From positions 1,674,001-1,738,000 of the forward strand of contig NZ_JAQIIX010000002.1 of NCBI RefSeq assembly GCF_036946495.1: DNA of 64,000 nt. The letters are read 5' to 3'. Position 1 is the first letter of the stretch, and each line of letters starts with the position of its first letter. Below the pieces are notes generated by a model. It did not search any database and had not been told where the DNA came from. It was given only the letters and a program-made list of their open reading frames with translations. Of this stretch, positions 24,380-35,396 are shown one piece after another. The stretch comes from Mycolicibacterium neoaurum (GTDB taxonomy: Bacteria; Actinomycetota; Actinomycetes; Mycobacteriales; Mycobacteriaceae). A program made the position numbers and the translations under genes.

Positions 24380-26206
24380 TTGTCGGTGACGGTGTCGACG
24401 GTGCAGGCGTCGCGACCTGAGCAGTTGGTCGCTTCCGCCGCCGATCTCGGCACCAAGATCGCCGCCCTCGATACCACGATGGCCGCGCAACGGCAGGCGT
24501 TGGCGCAGCTGAGGTCCTCGTGGCAGGGCCAGGCGGCCTCGGCGGCGATCATCAAGGCCGAGCAGAACCTCAATCGGCAGGAAGAGCTGCGCGCTCGCCT
24601 CAGCGCGCTGCAGCAGGCACTCCACACCGGCGGCACCCAGATGGGATACACCCGCACCGGGCTGCTCGCGACCGTCGCGATGTTGCGTGCGGTCGGCTGG
24701 CAGGTTGCCGACGACGGCACCGCCACCCCACCTCCGCTGCCCCCGATCCTGCGGCTGATGGCCCCGGCATGGACCGCCATCTTGCAGAAGATGCTCGCGG
24801 TGTTCGCGCAGATCGACGCTCAGACGGCGGCCGCCATCCAGGCCGCGGTCGGTGGCCCGGTGCCGCAGACGCCGCCGGGCACCCTCGGCGATCCACGCCG
24901 ACTACCGGCGTCCGGGACCAGCCCCGAGGATGTCAAGAAGTGGTGGGATTCGCTGAGCCAGTTCGAGAAAAGCCAGCTGATCGCCGATCACCCGCCCGAG
25001 CTCGGCAATCTCAACGGAATCCCGGCCGAGGTCCGCGATCAGGTGAACCGGGCGGTGCTGGCAGACGATGTGGCTCGGGTGACCGATGCGGCCAACCAGC
25101 ATGGCGTGTCCACCGACGAGGTGTTGGCCAACCCCGGCAACTATGGGCTGACCTCGGCGGACGCCACCCGCTACACCAATGCCGTGCAGACCCAGAAGGG
25201 GCTGAACAAGACCGCCGACCCCGAGGACGCCAACCGACCGACGATGCTCTGGGCTTACGACCCACTGGCGTTCCACGGCGAGGGCAAGGCCGCCATCGCC
25301 ATCGGCAATCCGGACAAGGCCCAGAACACCGCGGTGGTCGTCCCCGGCACCGGAAGCAGCGTGAAGGCAGGTTGGCTGGAGGGTGACAACGCCACCAACC
25401 TGTACGACCAGATGATCGCCGCGGAACCCGACGAACCCACCTCGGTCATCGCCTGGATGGGCTATGACACACCCGACAGTCCCACCGACCCGGCCATCGC
25501 CACCCCGACACTGGCCCGCGCCGGGGGTGATCTGCTGGCCGCCGATGTCAACGGGCTGGCCGCCACCCACGAGGGCGTGCCCGCCAATCTCACTGTCATC
25601 GGGCATTCGTACGGCTCCACCACGGTGGCCGACGCGTTCGCCGGCAGCGGTATGAAGGCCGATAACGCCGTGCTGATCGGCAGCCCCGGAACCGACTTGG
25701 CCAACAGTGCGTCGGATTTCCATCTGCCCGAGGGCGGCAAGGTGTACGTCGGGGCCGCCTCCACCGACCCGGTCAGCTGGATCGGACAGGCCGGCCCACT
25801 CCCCGACATCATCAACCGCGAGTTGAACTATCCGCTGGGTTTGGAGGCCGGCTTGGGCCGAGATCCTGCCGGTGACGGCTACGGTTCGGTGCGCTTCGAT
25901 GCCGAGGCGGTGGGACGCGACGGTTTGTCCTTCGATGATCACTCGAAGTACTACCAGATCGGCAGCGAATCCCTGCGTGCGATGACCGATATCGCCACCG
26001 GTGACGGCGGCACCCTCGGAGACAACGGATTGTTGGCCGAGGGGCGACGTCAACCGCATATCGGACTGCCCGACAAGATCGATCTCCCGGGTCTGCCGCC
26101 GATCGACCTGCCCGACTGGGACACTCGAGTACCTGGCCTACCCGCACTTAATGATCCCGAAGGGGACCGTCCACAAGGATCGATCACCAATGACCATGGC
26201 TACTGA
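24380..26206 (+). CDS. WXG100-like N-terminal domain fused to alpha/beta hydrolase (DUF1023 type)
   Basis: 608 residues from a TTG at 24380, chosen for the strong AGGGGG 6 bases upstream; an ATG at 24356 is possible. Residues 1-100 are helical with W48-x-G50 at a turn, the ESX/WXG100 secretion-type hairpin. Residues about 280-520 are an alpha/beta hydrolase with the nucleophile elbow GHSYGS (Ser410), as in the DUF1023 family of actinobacterial hydrolases. The tail is proline-rich. There is no signal peptide, so export through a type VII system is likely. Its end overlaps the lipoprotein gene by 17 bp. An esterase/lipase or toxin role is possible. Confidence 0.85.
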   Translation: MSVTVSTVQASRPEQLVASAADLGTKIAALDTTMAAQRQALAQLRSSWQGQAASAAIIKAEQNLNRQEELRARLSALQQALHTGGTQMGYTRTGLLATVAMLRAVGWQVADDGTATPPPLPPILRLMAPAWTAILQKMLAVFAQIDAQTAAAIQAAVGGPVPQTPPGTLGDPRRLPASGTSPEDVKKWWDSLSQFEKSQLIADHPPELGNLNGIPAEVRDQVNRAVLADDVARVTDAANQHGVSTDEVLANPGNYGLTSADATRYTNAVQTQKGLNKTADPEDANRPTMLWAYDPLAFHGEGKAAIAIGNPDKAQNTAVVVPGTGSSVKAGWLEGDNATNLYDQMIAAEPDEPTSVIAWMGYDTPDSPTDPAIATPTLARAGGDLLAADVNGLAATHEGVPANLTVIGHSYGSTTVADAFAGSGMKADNAVLIGSPGTDLANSASDFHLPEGGKVYVGAASTDPVSWIGQAGPLPDIINRELNYPLGLEAGLGRDPAGDGYGSVRFDAEAVGRDGLSFDDHSKYYQIGSESLRAMTDIATGDGGTLGDNGLLAEGRRQPHIGLPDKIDLPGLPPIDLPDWDTRVPGLPALNDPEGDRPQGSITNDHGY

Positions 26207-26744
26207 GATCGCCGGGCCCGTTCGACGTGTGGCGGCCGCTGGCATCATTGCCTTGTCTGTACTGCTGTTGGGAGGATGTGCTGACATGGGTTCACCTTCG
26301 GATGCCTCCAGTGAGCTGGACGGTCCCGCGCTGACCGATGACCAGATACGCGCTCAGGTGGTAGACCCCGCCCGTGAGATCGTGCGTGCCGCGCGGCTGG
26401 AGAGTGTCAGCGGGTCCTTCAAATTCGGCTCGTGCAACGACCAGAACGAGCCGCCATTCCGCGGTATCGCCGGTTTCCGCTTCGCCATTCCCGCAGGCAC
26501 GCCGCCGGATACCTATCTGGCGCAGGTCGAGGCGACGATGATCGACCAGGGCTGGACCCCCGGGCCACCACCGGGCGCGGTGCCACACGGCCGGGTGGTC
26601 CACCAGGGCAAGATCATGGCGATCCTGACCGAACATCAGGGTGGCGGCCGAGTCCAGGTGCTCGGCGAATGCCGGAGTACGACCGATCAGGTGAAAGCCG
26701 GTGGTATGCAGCCGGTGTCGATCACCGACGAGCTGACATCATGA
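26190..26744 (+). CDS. Lipoprotein of unknown function
   Basis: 184 residues. A signal sequence with LLLGGC places the lipidated Cys at residue 30. The mature domain (about 70-175) contains FKFGSCNDQNEPPFRG and TYLAQVEATMIDQGW, a small alpha+beta domain seen in other mycobacterial lipoproteins; I cannot name it. ATG at 26190 with AAGGA 10 bases upstream, overlapping the end of the WXG hydrolase gene by 17 bp. Coupling suggests a partner or protective role for the hydrolase. Confidence 0.8.
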   Translation: MTMATEIAGPVRRVAAAGIIALSVLLLGGCADMGSPSDASSELDGPALTDDQIRAQVVDPAREIVRAARLESVSGSFKFGSCNDQNEPPFRGIAGFRFAIPAGTPPDTYLAQVEATMIDQGWTPGPPPGAVPHGRVVHQGKIMAILTEHQGGGRVQVLGECRSTTDQVKAGGMQPVSITDELTS

Positions 26745-26745
26745 C

Positions 26746-27528
26746 TCAGCCGGCGACGGCATCGCGGACGCTCCGGCGCTGAGTGTCACGGTAGTAGTCC
26801 ACCAACGCGAGTTCGGCGGCCGCCTCCTCGTCGATGACCACGACGGCGTTCTCGTGATGCTGCAGGATGGATGCCGGGCACAGTGCCGATACCGGGCCCT
26901 CCACCGCGCGGGCGACTGCACCGGCCTTGGCCGTACCGGTGGCGATCAGCAGGGTCATCCGGGCAGCCATGATGGTGCCCAAACCCTGGGTGACACATTC
27001 GCGTGGAACGTCGTCGGGTGAGCTGAAGTAGCGCGCGTTGTCCTGCCGGGTCCAACTTGCCAGCGACGCCACCCGCGTGCGGGAGGCGAACGACGAGGTG
27101 GGCTCGTTGAAACCCAGGTGCCCATTTCGTCCGATCCCGAGTATCTGGATGTCGATACCACCGGCCGCGCGGATGGCGTCCTCGTAGGCGAGGCATTCGG
27201 CGTCCAGATCATCACCGATTCCCGTTGGTACGTGGACATTTTCGGGGTTCAGTCGGAGTGGCTCGGTGACCTGGGTCCGGATGACGTAGGCGTAGCTGCG
27301 CGGATCGTCCGGGGCGAGCCCGACGTACTCGTCGAGTGCGAAACCGGAGAACCCACTCATGTCCAAACCCGCCGCGACACGCTCGGCCAACTCGGCGTAG
27401 AGCCCCAGCGGACTGGAACCGGTGGCAAGCCCCAGCGTCCCGTGCGGCTTACGGCCGACCAGATCGGTCACGATATCGGCGGCGGTGGTGGCGACCGCGG
27501 ACAGGTCGGGGCAGATGACGACTCTCAT
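26746..27528 (-). CDS. nagB: Glucosamine-6-phosphate deaminase
   Basis: 260 residues. Converts glucosamine 6-phosphate to fructose 6-phosphate and ammonia. Family motifs: GLATGSSPLGLY (phosphate site), LDEYVGL with catalytic Asp66, and GIGRNGHLGFNEP with His137 and Glu142. The residue before GH is Asn, as in Bacillus-type NagB, where E. coli has Asp141. ATG at 27528 has GAGG 6 bases upstream. It is divergent from the GntR/UTRA gene across 103 bp, the usual arrangement for an amino-sugar regulon. Confidence 0.93.
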   Translation of the reverse strand: MRVVICPDLSAVATTAADIVTDLVGRKPHGTLGLATGSSPLGLYAELAERVAAGLDMSGFSGFALDEYVGLAPDDPRSYAYVIRTQVTEPLRLNPENVHVPTGIGDDLDAECLAYEDAIRAAGGIDIQILGIGRNGHLGFNEPTSSFASRTRVASLASWTRQDNARYFSSPDDVPRECVTQGLGTIMAARMTLLIATGTAKAGAVARAVEGPVSALCPASILQHHENAVVVIDEEAAAELALVDYYRDTQRRSVRDAVAG

Positions 27529-27543
27529 ATCAAACCTCATTCC

Positions 27544-27554
27544 TTGTATGACAA
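27544..27554. promoter_or_regulatory. Candidate GntR operator between nagB and gntR
   Basis: TTGT-ATG-ACAA is a short inverted repeat containing GTATGAC. The same half-site (AGTATGA) recurs at the ABC importer promoter (32105-32115) and the aminotransferase promoter (35343-35366). It lies 16 bp before the nagB start. Confidence 0.45.
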
Positions 27555-27631
27555 TGTAGGTAGTTAGATGGCCGTACCCAGGACGCACCGGTGTCCTGCG
27601 CTACCGGCCGGCAGCTCACCGGGGAGGGTTT

Positions 27632-28456
27632 GTGAACGACGACGGCACCGGCAAGACCGCGCGCCCACTGCGATATCAGCAGGTTTACGACCTCGTCGTA
27701 TCGCTCATCGAGGAGCAAAATCTGCGCGAGGGTGATCAGCTGCCGAGCACGGCCGAACTCGCCGAGATGGCCGATGTCAGCGTGATCACGGTGCGTCGCG
27801 CGCTCGATGAACTCACCCACAGCGGAAAGATCGTGCGGCATCAGGGTGTCGGAACGTTCGTGGCCCCGCAGCGGATCGTCAGTGAACCGTCGCGTCCCGG
27901 CGCGCTGCTGGAGACGCTCAAGGGACACGACGATGGCGTCGAACTCGCCACCGAGCTCGTCAGCCTGATGGTCGGGCAGCCGAGTGACAACCACGCCGCG
28001 GCGTTGCGGATCGACGCCGGACAGCCAGTGTGGGAGATCTGCAGGCTGCGCCGGCTGGGCAACGTGCCCAAGCTGTTGGAGAAGGCCGTGCTGCCGCTGA
28101 GCCTTGTGCCGTCCCTGGACGAGGAACGGCTCGCCACCGGCGCTTCCTTGTACGGATTTCTCGCCGAACGTTACGGATTCACTGATGATTTCGTGGAACA
28201 GGTCTTCGAGGTCGACCATCCCAACTCGCTGGAGCGTGAGCATCTGAAGCTGACGGCGAAGGACAACGTGGTGCGGATCCGCGGTGTGAGCGTCAATGCC
28301 GAGGGGACCGCTTTCGACAGCTTTCAGCAGACCTACCCGGCGCGCGAGTTTCTGTTCTACGTCTCGGGGACGTCTGGACGCCGCCTGGTGGAGCCGGCCC
28401 GTACCGGGCCGTGGTCGGTGCGCCCCTTCGGATCTGCGCCCACCACCGGGGAATGA
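27632..28456 (+). CDS. GntR family regulator with UTRA ligand domain (NagR/HutC-like)
   Basis: 274 residues. The winged helix (about 12-80) shows LREGDQLPSTAELAEMADVSVITVRRALDEL, followed by a wing with RHQGVGTFVAP. Residues about 95-245 form a UTRA domain, the chorismate-lyase fold that binds sugar phosphates or amino acids in HutC-subfamily regulators. GTG start at 27632 with GGGGAGG upstream. It is convergent with the ABC ATPase gene (13 bp apart) and divergent from nagB. Shared half-sites suggest it controls nagB, the importer and the catabolic operon. Confidence 0.93.
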   Translation: MNDDGTGKTARPLRYQQVYDLVVSLIEEQNLREGDQLPSTAELAEMADVSVITVRRALDELTHSGKIVRHQGVGTFVAPQRIVSEPSRPGALLETLKGHDDGVELATELVSLMVGQPSDNHAAALRIDAGQPVWEICRLRRLGNVPKLLEKAVLPLSLVPSLDEERLATGASLYGFLAERYGFTDDFVEQVFEVDHPNSLEREHLKLTAKDNVVRIRGVSVNAEGTAFDSFQQTYPAREFLFYVSGTSGRRLVEPARTGPWSVRPFGSAPTTGE

Positions 28457-28469
28457 CCGGCGCCACGGC

Positions 28470-30148
<1,679 letters not shown>

Positions 30149-30152
<4 letters not shown>

Positions 30153-31114
30153 AGTGCGTCCTTTCCGCGGCCCACCAGTGGGCGCATCATCCACGACTTC
30201 CGGGAAAGATGAGATGAGCGCAGCCGGGGATTGAGGGTGTCCTCGATCGAATTGCCCAGCAAATAGCACCCCATGATCAGGATTGCGACGCACAGTCCGG
30301 CAGGAACGATGGCCCACCATGCCCCGGTGCTGATGGCGCCTCGGACGAACGCGTGTTCCATGATCGTTCCCCAGGTGACCGCCGTCGGATCGGACAGGCC
30401 GAGGAAGGCCAGGGCGGTCTCGTTGAAGATCGCCAGCGTGATGGCCAGCACCGCGTTGGCGATGAGCAAGGGTCCCAACTGAGGAAGTATGTGGTGGAGG
30501 ATGATTCGCGGGTGTCCAGCGCCTATCGACACCGCCCGCTGAACATAGACACGTTCACGCAAGGTCTTCACCTGCGCACGCACCACGCGGGCGGTGCTGG
30601 TCCACATGAGGAAGCCGATGACCACGATGACGTGGCTCAGCTTTGGGCCCCACACCGCCGCCACCACGATCATCAGCACGATCTGCGGTATGACCATGAA
30701 ATAGTCGGTCACCCGCATCAGGATCGAATCCACCCAGCCGCCGAAGTATCCGGACAGCACACCCACGGTTGCGCCGATGGCGATCGCAATGACCGCTGCG
30801 GTGAATCCCACGAACATCGATATCTGCCCGCCCTGCAACACCAGGCTCACCATGTCGATGCCACCATCGTCGCAACCCAGCCAGTGTTGTGGTGAGGGCG
30901 GCTCGAACACCGCGCAACTGGGCGCAGATGTGCTGTAGGGCTTCAGGTAATGCGACAGTGCCGAGACCACGAGGAACAGGCCGATGATGCTCAGCCCGAT
31001 GATGGCGGGCACGGTGGCCATGGCGGTGCGCAGCGCCCCCCAGGCGCCACGCCTGTGTATCGGCTCCCCTGCGGCCGGATCATTGACGTCGGCGGGATGA
31101 TCCTCGTGGTTCAC
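30149..31114 (-). CDS. Peptide ABC transporter permease (DppC-like)
   Basis: 321 residues: N-terminal cytoplasmic tail, first span at about 35-55, a periplasmic loop with a Cys pair (SAPSCAVF, HWLGCDDGG) and five further spans. The EAA loop is seen in RAVSIGAGHPRIILHHILPQLGP. The DppC-type N-terminal extension (OppC_N) is present. Overlaps the DppB-like gene by 4 bp (ATGA) and the ATPase by 4 bp. Confidence 0.92.
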
Positions 31115-32067
31115 TGTGAAATCCTCGGGTCGAGCCGGAAGTACAGGATGTCGGCGAGATAGTTCAACACCACGACGGTGACGGTGATGGCCAGAAAGCC
31201 GCCTTGCAACATCGGGTAATCACGTTGCAGGACTGCGTCATAGAGCGCGCGGCCGACTCCCGGCCAGGAGAAGATCACCTCGACGAGGATCGATCCGCCC
31301 ACAATGGTCCCCAACGAGAGAGCAATTTGGGTGATCGTCGGCAGAGCGGCGTTACGCAGTGCGTAGGACCACACGATGCGCCGACGGGTCAGGCCCTTGG
31401 CCCGTGCAGTCAGGATGTAGTTCTCGCCAAGGGTTTCCAGCATCGCAGACCGCACGATCAAGGCGCTTTCGGCGTACAGGGTGAGCACCAGCGTCGCGAC
31501 CGGCAGGATCATGTGCCGGGCGAGGTCCAGCAGTTGCTCCCCTGGCGACAGGCCCACTGCGAAGGGGTCCGACATCCCGACCGACGGCAACGTGCCGGCG
31601 AACATGATCAGCAGCATCATGCCGAGGAACTGTGTGGGTAACGCATAGAAGAGCACAGCGATGCCGGTGGCCGCGTGGTCACCGACCGATCCCCGGTGCA
31701 GCGCAGCGAACATGCCCACCACGATCCCGAGGACTATTGCGATCAGCGTGCCGGTGGCGACCATCGGCACGGTATTGCCGAACGCCTCGATCAGATTGTC
31801 CAGGACCGGCTGGCGGTTGGTGTACGAGACGCCGAGGTTGCCTTGGCACAGCTGTTGCAGGTAGCGGAGATACTGCTCGAACACGGGCTTGTCGAGTCCG
31901 AACTCGGCGCGCAGCGCCTCCTTCATGGCCGGCGAGGCGTTGGGTATCCGCGATATCTGGCTGACCGCATCCCCCGGGAGCACCCGGAACAGGATGAAGT
32001 TGACCGTGAGCGCGACGAAGATCGTCACAGCGGCGAACAGGGTTCGCTTCCAGAGGTACCCGCGCAC
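31111..32067 (-). CDS. Peptide ABC transporter permease (DppB-like)
   Basis: 318 residues with six spans. The N-terminus has the OppB/DppB hallmark NFILFRVLPGDAV, and the EAA loop reads ENYILTARAKGLTRRRIVW. GTG at 32067 with AAAGGGG 5-6 bases upstream. First gene of the three-gene minus-strand importer operon, divergent from the binding-protein gene; the intergenic region carries a half-site shared with the aminotransferase promoter. Confidence 0.92.
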   Translation of the reverse strand: MRGYLWKRTLFAAVTIFVALTVNFILFRVLPGDAVSQISRIPNASPAMKEALRAEFGLDKPVFEQYLRYLQQLCQGNLGVSYTNRQPVLDNLIEAFGNTVPMVATGTLIAIVLGIVVGMFAALHRGSVGDHAATGIAVLFYALPTQFLGMMLLIMFAGTLPSVGMSDPFAVGLSPGEQLLDLARHMILPVATLVLTLYAESALIVRSAMLETLGENYILTARAKGLTRRRIVWSYALRNAALPTITQIALSLGTIVGGSILVEVIFSWPGVGRALYDAVLQRDYPMLQGGFLAITVTVVVLNYLADILYFRLDPRISQ

Positions 32068-32104
32068 TCGGGCCCCTTTCGTCTTGACGGCCTAGGTGAT
32101 GGTC

Positions 32105-32115
32105 CTCATACTAAG
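32105..32115. promoter_or_regulatory. Operator half-site in the importer promoter (copy of the 35.3-kb site)
   Basis: On the minus strand CTTAGTATGAG, identical over 11 bp to 35347-35357. It covers a -10-like TAGTAT, with TTACAT about 19 bp upstream as a possible -35. Likely bound by the GntR/UTRA regulator. The divergent region 32068-32223 serves both the DppB and binding-protein genes. Confidence 0.55.
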
Positions 32116-32223
32116 CACACAAAGTGACGGGAATGTAATACCACGTTGCAATTTCGGTTGAAGTTCCGTCCGGGTCGCCAGCACGTGAATGTCGCCACCT
32201 CGATGCTCTAGGGAAGGTTCTCC

Positions 32224-33864
32224 ATGAAACCCGCTCTGCGAATCCTGGCACTCATCAGCGGCGCGCTGGTGGCCGTTTCGATGATTGCCGGCTGCAGTTC
32301 CGCGACGTCACGCAGCGTCCTGCGGATCGGGGTCAGTGTGGCGATCGACTCGCTCAACCCGTTCGTGTCAACATCGGATTACAGCAATGTCGTCTACCAG
32401 TACGTCTATCCGCACCTCACCGAGTACGACACGACGGACATGTCGTTGAAGCCGTCCTTCGCGACCAGCTGGAAGACCTCACCGGACGGCCTGGTCTGGA
32501 CCTTCGAGATCGTCAAGGACGCCCAGTGGTCGGACGGAGAACCGCTGACGGCCAAGGATGCGGCATTCACACTCAACATGATTCGCCAGTTCGAGGACGG
32601 ACCGACGGGCAAGCTGGCCGGCTTCATCCGCAGTCTGACATCGGCATCGGCCGAGGGAGACACCCTGACGCTCACCTACTCGCAGCCGGTGTCCAATGTG
32701 CTGGCACAGATGCAGCAGCTGCCCGTTCTTCCCGAGCATGTCTGGTCGCAGTACGCGACCGGGGACGGCAAGGCCATCACGACGTTCCAGAATGAAGCGC
32801 CCGCGGTGTCCGGCGGACCGTTCGTCCTGGATGAGTACAAGAAGGACCAGGTCGCGATGTTCTCGCAAAACCCGAAGTGGTGGGGCGAAACAAAGCCGCA
32901 TATCTCCGGTTTCGGTCTGCAGTTCTTCGCCAACTCCGATGCCATGGTCACGGCGTTGCGGACCGACCAGGTCGACATGATCGGTGCCAGCACTCCTGCC
33001 ACCGCAGTCCCGTCCATCAAGGAGGCCGGGATGGAGGTCGGCACGGCACCGGGCTCGGGCTTCTACAACTTCATCATCAACACCAATCCGAAGAAGAAGA
33101 ACCATCCCGAACTCCTGAACCCGGATGTCCGTAAGGCCTTCGAACTCGCCATGAACCGGGAGGAGATGATCGGCACCGCGTGGCTGGGAATGGCGACCAC
33201 AGGATCGACAATCGTCGCTCCCGCAACGGGGTGGCATGACGACGCGATCAAGGGCCTACCGTTCGACGTGGCACAGGCGAACGCCATTCTCGATGGCCTC
33301 GGCTATGCCAAGGGACCGGACGGTATCCGGGTCGCCGACGGTAGCCGGATGTCCTATGAGGTCATCTTCCCCACTGACATCAACGGTGCCGGCGACCGGA
33401 TGTTCCAGATCATCCAGAACGGCTTTCGTGAATCAGGCGTCAATCTGGAGATGCGCAAGATGGACACCGACGCCGCGACCACCGCAATCCTGGGCCCCGA
33501 CAACGGATACGACGAGTTCGACCTCGCCATGTGGACATGGATTCCCCCGGTGGACCCGGACTTCCAGCTCAGCGTGCTGACCTGTGAGCAATGGGGAAAC
33601 AACAACGACAGCGGATACTGCAACCCGGCCTACGACAAGCTCTACGAGGCGCAGGGCATCGCCCGCGATCGGGCCGAACGTCAGGACATCATCAATCAGA
33701 TGCAGCGCATCGCCTTCGATGACCGGCCGTACATCGTGTTGCTGTACCAGAACGTGATCGAGGCCCACTCACCGAAGTGGACGGGATTCCAGATGTCCCC
33801 ACTGGTGGGTTCGGTCAACAACCTGTCGACCCAGACACTGCTCCAGGTCAAGCCCGCCGAATGA
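32224..33864 (+). CDS. Peptide ABC transporter substrate-binding lipoprotein (DppA/OppA-like)
   Basis: 546 residues of SBP_bac_5 family. The lipobox is IAGC with Cys24. The mature protein starts with LRIGVSVAIDSLNPF and contains WSDGEPLTAKDAAFTLN, the family signature region, and the C-terminal YIVLLYQNVIEAHS. It captures a peptide or a glycosylated peptide-like solute outside the membrane. Its stop overlaps the aminopeptidase start (ATGA), so capture and hydrolysis are co-expressed. Confidence 0.93.
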   Translation: MKPALRILALISGALVAVSMIAGCSSATSRSVLRIGVSVAIDSLNPFVSTSDYSNVVYQYVYPHLTEYDTTDMSLKPSFATSWKTSPDGLVWTFEIVKDAQWSDGEPLTAKDAAFTLNMIRQFEDGPTGKLAGFIRSLTSASAEGDTLTLTYSQPVSNVLAQMQQLPVLPEHVWSQYATGDGKAITTFQNEAPAVSGGPFVLDEYKKDQVAMFSQNPKWWGETKPHISGFGLQFFANSDAMVTALRTDQVDMIGASTPATAVPSIKEAGMEVGTAPGSGFYNFIINTNPKKKNHPELLNPDVRKAFELAMNREEMIGTAWLGMATTGSTIVAPATGWHDDAIKGLPFDVAQANAILDGLGYAKGPDGIRVADGSRMSYEVIFPTDINGAGDRMFQIIQNGFRESGVNLEMRKMDTDAATTAILGPDNGYDEFDLAMWTWIPPVDPDFQLSVLTCEQWGNNNDSGYCNPAYDKLYEAQGIARDRAERQDIINQMQRIAFDDRPYIVLLYQNVIEAHSPKWTGFQMSPLVGSVNNLSTQTLLQVKPAE

Positions 33865-35339
33865 GCGATGCCGCGCTGAGGCGCGTCTACTCCCGAGATC
33901 TCGTCGACGCGCTGACGGCACGGCAGCACACCGAGGTGGTGATCGGCATCCCCGCCGGCCGCCGCGGTCGCGGTTCGCAGTTGCTGAGTGACATCGCCGG
34001 ATTCGACTGCACCGACGTAGCCTCCGCTGACCGGGATTTCGACGCGCACGCGGGTTCGCATATGACGTTGTCGCTCCCGGTATCCGGCGCGGCGGCGCGG
34101 GTGACACTGGTCGGCCTCGGCGCCGGTGAGATCGGTGCCGCGGAGCTCTTCGATGCCGCGCTCGGTGCGGGAGCCCGGGGCAACATCGTCTCGCTGCTGG
34201 CGCTGGAAGCGCCTGGGATGCCCGAGGTCCTGGGCGCCGTCGCGCAGGGGCATGCGATCGGGTCGTGGCGGTATCAGCGCCACGGCGGACCGGTTGCCCC
34301 CGCACTGTCGGTCATGGTGGTCTGCGACGACCCGCAGGCTGCCGACGAGGTGCTGCTACGCGCGAGCATCGTGGCCCGTGCGACGTCGTGGGTGCGACAA
34401 ATGGTCGAAACACCGCCGAATGCCCTGCGCCCACTCGCTTTTGCGCAGGCCGTCGCGGACTTCGCCACCGAACTGGCCCCCGGCGCGGTCCTTGTCGAGA
34501 CCTGGGACGAGGACGTGCTCACCCAACACGGTTTCGGTGGCACGCTCGGTGTCGGAGCGGGTAGTGCCGAACCATCACTGGTTCTGGCCCTGCAGGTCCC
34601 CGGGGATGGTCCGCTGACGGCTCTGGCCGGCAAGGGGATCACCTTCGATTCGGGTGGTGTCAACCTCAAGCGCGATGCGCACGAGCTCAACTGGATGAAA
34701 ACCGATATGGCCGGGGCCGCTTCGGTGGCGGCCGCAGTGATCGCGGCCGCCGCGCTCGGAGCCACAGGCCCCATCACCGCGGTCTTACCCGTGGCGGAGA
34801 ACATGCCCGGCAGCGGGGCGCTGCGCCCCGGTGACGTGCTCACCCACCCCCGCGGGCGGACCACCGAGGTGGTCGACACCGACTGCGAAGGGCGCCTGGT
34901 GCTTGCCGATGCGCTGGAGTGGCTCGCTGCTCAGAATCCGGCACGGATCGTTGATGTCGGAACGCTGACGGACTCCGGTGGCGTGGGGACGGCGTTCTGG
35001 GGATGTTGGGGAACCTCGGCCGATCTGACGACCGAGGTCATCGAGGCGGGCAGGCGTGGATTCGACCGCGGCTGGGCCTTACCGCTGCATCACAGCTATG
35101 CCGCCCAGCTAACGTCCAGAGTCGCCGATATTGCCAATGCTCCTGTTTCGGTTCCTGATTCGGGTCAACTGGCAGCCACCTATCTGCGCTCCTTCGTCGG
35201 CTCGGTGCCCTGGGTTCACATCGACAACGGCTCCGCGGCCTGGTTGGTCGATCCGGCCTACCCCTGGCCGGCGGGGCCGACAGGCACTCCGGTGCGCGCG
35301 CTCATCGAGCTGTTGGCCCCGACGACCACACTCGCTTGA
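33861..35339 (+). CDS. M17 (leucyl aminopeptidase) family metallopeptidase
   Basis: 492 residues from the ATG at 33861, coupled to the binding-protein stop. The catalytic domain (about 165-490) shows AGKGITFDSGGVNLK (metal ligands K258 and D263, catalytic K270), KTDMAG (D282) and DTDCEGRLVLAD (D341, E343, catalytic R345). The usual NTDAEGR reads DTDCEGR. It removes N-terminal residues from short peptides in the cytoplasm. Length is normal for the family. Position implies it processes the imported substrate. Confidence 0.92.
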   Translation: MSDAALRRVYSRDLVDALTARQHTEVVIGIPAGRRGRGSQLLSDIAGFDCTDVASADRDFDAHAGSHMTLSLPVSGAAARVTLVGLGAGEIGAAELFDAALGAGARGNIVSLLALEAPGMPEVLGAVAQGHAIGSWRYQRHGGPVAPALSVMVVCDDPQAADEVLLRASIVARATSWVRQMVETPPNALRPLAFAQAVADFATELAPGAVLVETWDEDVLTQHGFGGTLGVGAGSAEPSLVLALQVPGDGPLTALAGKGITFDSGGVNLKRDAHELNWMKTDMAGAASVAAAVIAAAALGATGPITAVLPVAENMPGSGALRPGDVLTHPRGRTTEVVDTDCEGRLVLADALEWLAAQNPARIVDVGTLTDSGGVGTAFWGCWGTSADLTTEVIEAGRRGFDRGWALPLHHSYAAQLTSRVADIANAPVSVPDSGQLAATYLRSFVGSVPWVHIDNGSAAWLVDPAYPWPAGPTGTPVRALIELLAPTTTLA

Positions 35340-35366
35340 CAACATACTTAGTATGAGAAGTATGAC
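35336..35366 (+). promoter_or_regulatory. Promoter with embedded GntR-type operator before the aminotransferase operon
   Basis: TTGACA (35336-35341) is a consensus -35; AGTATG or TATGAC at 35359-35366 is the -10 candidate, 17-19 bp on. The spacer is filled by the palindrome CATACT-T-AGTATG (35343-35355), and a third half-site AGTATGA follows at 35359-35365. Binding here would occlude RNA polymerase, so the downstream genes can be repressed separately from the importer. Confidence 0.6.
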
Positions 35367-35396
35367 TGGGTTGGCCAGTTCGTTCACAGGAAGAGC

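Noticed and set aside
22715..24625. A 636-codon minus-strand frame overlapping the EmrB-type pump gene
   Set aside because: It is another phase of the pump gene: Arg/Gly-rich, without a domain. The 493-residue frame has all MFS motifs and a strong ribosome site.
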